Assembly: GCA_964293305.1 (NCBI GenBank)
Contig: CAXYYO010000026.1
Coordinates: forward strand, 1-47,970
Length of the DNA stretch: 47,970 nt
Source of the DNA: CALAGJ01 sp964293305
GTDB lineage: Bacteria > Bacteroidota > Bacteroidia > Chitinophagales > Chitinophagaceae
Direction of reading: 5' to 3'
Position 1 is the stretch's first letter. The number at the start of each line of letters is the position of its first letter. Position numbers and translations under genes: made by a program. The notes under the pieces were generated by a model. That model had not been told where the DNA came from. It worked only from the letters and a program-made list of their open reading frames with translations, and searched no databases. Of this stretch, positions 47,024 to 47,970 are shown piece by piece.

Positions 47024-47590
47024 TTATTCTTTAACCCGCTCTACATAATCACCAGTTTTTGTATTTACTCTTATCAATTCACCTTCTACTACAAATAAGG
47101 GTACGTTAACGGTAGCACCTGTTTCTATGGTAGCAGGCTTGAGGGTGCGAGTAGCTGTATCTCCTCTTAGACCCGGCTCACAATAGGTAACTCTAAATAC
47201 AATTTTTTCAGGCAGTTCGGCGCCAATGGCTTGCTCTGTTTCTGTATTTGTAAGTACTAATACTTCACCACCTTCCTTTAAGAATTGTGGTGCATCAATA
47301 AGGTCCTCTGATAATGCAATTTGTTCAAATGTTTCATTATTCATGAAGTTATATCCGGATTCATCTTTATAAAGAAACTGGTATGCCATTTTTTCTACTC
47401 TTACAGGATGAATATTTTCACCACTGTTCCAAGTTTTTTCAATTGTTCTCTTGTTATCAACTCCTTTAAGTTTTGCCCACACTTTTGCAGCAGCTCTTGC
47501 TGTTTTGTTTTCGCCAAACTCTACAATAGAATATAAGCTTCCATCTAACTTTAAAATCATGCCGCGGCTGATATCTGATGTTGTTGCCAT
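47024..47590 (-). CDS. efp: Elongation factor P with Arg at the modified loop position
   Basis: EF-P rescues ribosomes stalled on proline runs by reaching into the P site. Three OB-like domains are evident: MATTSDISRGM at the start, MNNETFEQIAL and DAPQFLKEG in the middle, and YCEPGLRGDTATRTLKPATIETGA at the end. The loop tip is odd: where the usual EF-P has PGKG with a lysylated Lys34, this protein has KTARAAA with Arg32. The frame is open from 47611, but MATTSDIS at 47590 is the conserved start (188 aa) and is preceded at the right distance by a -7 box. Confidence 0.95.
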   Translation of the reverse strand: MATTSDISRGMILKLDGSLYSIVEFGENKTARAAAKVWAKLKGVDNKRTIEKTWNSGENIHPVRVEKMAYQFLYKDESGYNFMNNETFEQIALSEDLIDAPQFLKEGGEVLVLTNTETEQAIGAELPEKIVFRVTYCEPGLRGDTATRTLKPATIETGATVNVPLFVVEGELIRVNTKTGDYVERVKE

Positions 47591-47608
47591 TATTTTTTTT
47601 TGAAGTGG

Positions 47609-47643
47609 CAAAAGTAGGGAATCATCGGATAGGAATGCATTCC
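47609..47643 (-). promoter_or_regulatory. efp promoter with overlapping 12-bp palindrome
   Basis: The minus strand reads TACTTTTG at plus positions 47609-47616, a full -7 match 18 nt before the ATG. Where the -33 box should be, there is instead a perfect palindrome, GGAATGCATTCC (47632-47643). A regulator may bind here. Confidence 0.5.
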
Positions 47644-47914
47644 GAATTATTGAGTATCTATTGTAACTAAAAAGTAAACAAGTAAAAAATGCTACGAATG
47701 ATCATTTGTATTTTCAACCTAGATGATGCTGTCGAAATTTATGACAAAGGCTAAACGCTGCATACCTATTCATTTGAAAACAATTAGTGCTTAAATCGTT
47801 TACTTGTTCTTCTGTTCAAATTTGCCTCAGCCAGTTATCTATATTGACTTTCAACTTCTCATCACAAAGACAACTTCATCAGCTAGGCTCAAAGCATATA
47901 AAATATTTTTTTTA
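47644..47914. other. Intergenic DNA upstream of efp
   Basis: About 270 bases with no gene or recognisable structure between the efp promoter and the repeat at the window edge. Confidence 0.4.
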
Positions 47915-47970
47915 GGGCGTGTCCCTTTGGGCCGGGCTTTCCGTTTCAAGTCCTCGCCACTCCTGCGTCG
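47915..47970. repeat. Interspersed Bacteroidota repeat, cut by the window edge
   Basis: The last 56 bases abruptly become GC-rich and contain GGGCCGGGCTTTCCG followed by TTTCAAGTCCTCG. This closely resembles a widespread intergenic repeat of Bacteroidota genomes (GGGC...GGGCCGGGCTTTCCGCT-type units). The repeat continues beyond the window. Recognition is from memory of the pattern, not from a search. Confidence 0.45.

Overview
The window looks like chromosomal DNA of a Bacteroidota bacterium, most likely a member of the Chitinophagaceae or a close relative. Four things point there. Several starts are preceded by the Bacteroidota -7 box TAnnTTTG, and most lack a clear Shine-Dalgarno sequence. 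Lineage-typical families are present (DUF4954, the Bacteroidetes putative porin, TPR-containing LytS-type kinases, TIGR02757, DUF1080). There are many secreted S9 peptidases and lipoproteins. Base composition is AT-rich. No rRNA, tRNA or CRISPR array was recognised.

Layout. 1-1.6 kb: a very AT-rich gene for a caspase-like protease fused to an RsiV/PdaC-like domain, bounded by an inverted repeat and a large attC-like hairpin, so it looks like a mobile gene cassette. 1.8-9 kb: a MurC-like ligase, a two-FAS1 lipoprotein, a SirB1/transglutaminase-like protein, a DUF4954 protein and a fatty acid desaturase. 9-11.8 kb: a LytTR response regulator with its TPR sensor kinase. 12-21 kb: FtsE, PEP synthase, gamma-glutamyltransferase, MiaA, a cystathionine-type PLP enzyme, a small membrane protein, TIGR02757. 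21-29 kb: Rpe, then a same-strand run of an S9 peptidase, DUF1801, a sugar-isomerase TIM barrel, a c-type cytochrome lipoprotein and a DUF1080 lipoprotein, followed by an outer-membrane barrel and threonine aldolase. 29-36 kb: an unrecognised 621-aa protein, prfB with its programmed +1 frameshift, a stand-alone B12-binding protein and glycine decarboxylase P. 36-48 kb: a GT4 glycosyltransferase and flippase pair, a sodium:solute symporter preceded by a previously uncalled 38-aa membrane ORF, a putative porin, a DPP-IV-like peptidase, TruB and elongation factor P.

Most of the window is housekeeping: translation (prfB, efp, truB, miaA), central and one-carbon metabolism (ppsA, rpe, gcvP), amino-acid metabolism and surface peptide use. 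The 24-27 kb set resembles neighbourhoods associated with 3-keto-sugar metabolism, which is an inference from family membership.

The observations most worth following are the caspase cassette and its attC-like boundaries; an EF-P with Arg instead of Lys at the modified loop tip; the 38-aa ORF overlapping the symporter start by ATGA; a strong internal Shine-Dalgarno in the prfB frameshift site of a genome that otherwise appears to use few; and a dispersed palindromic repeat between ppsA and ggt with a half copy upstream of the DPP-IV gene.
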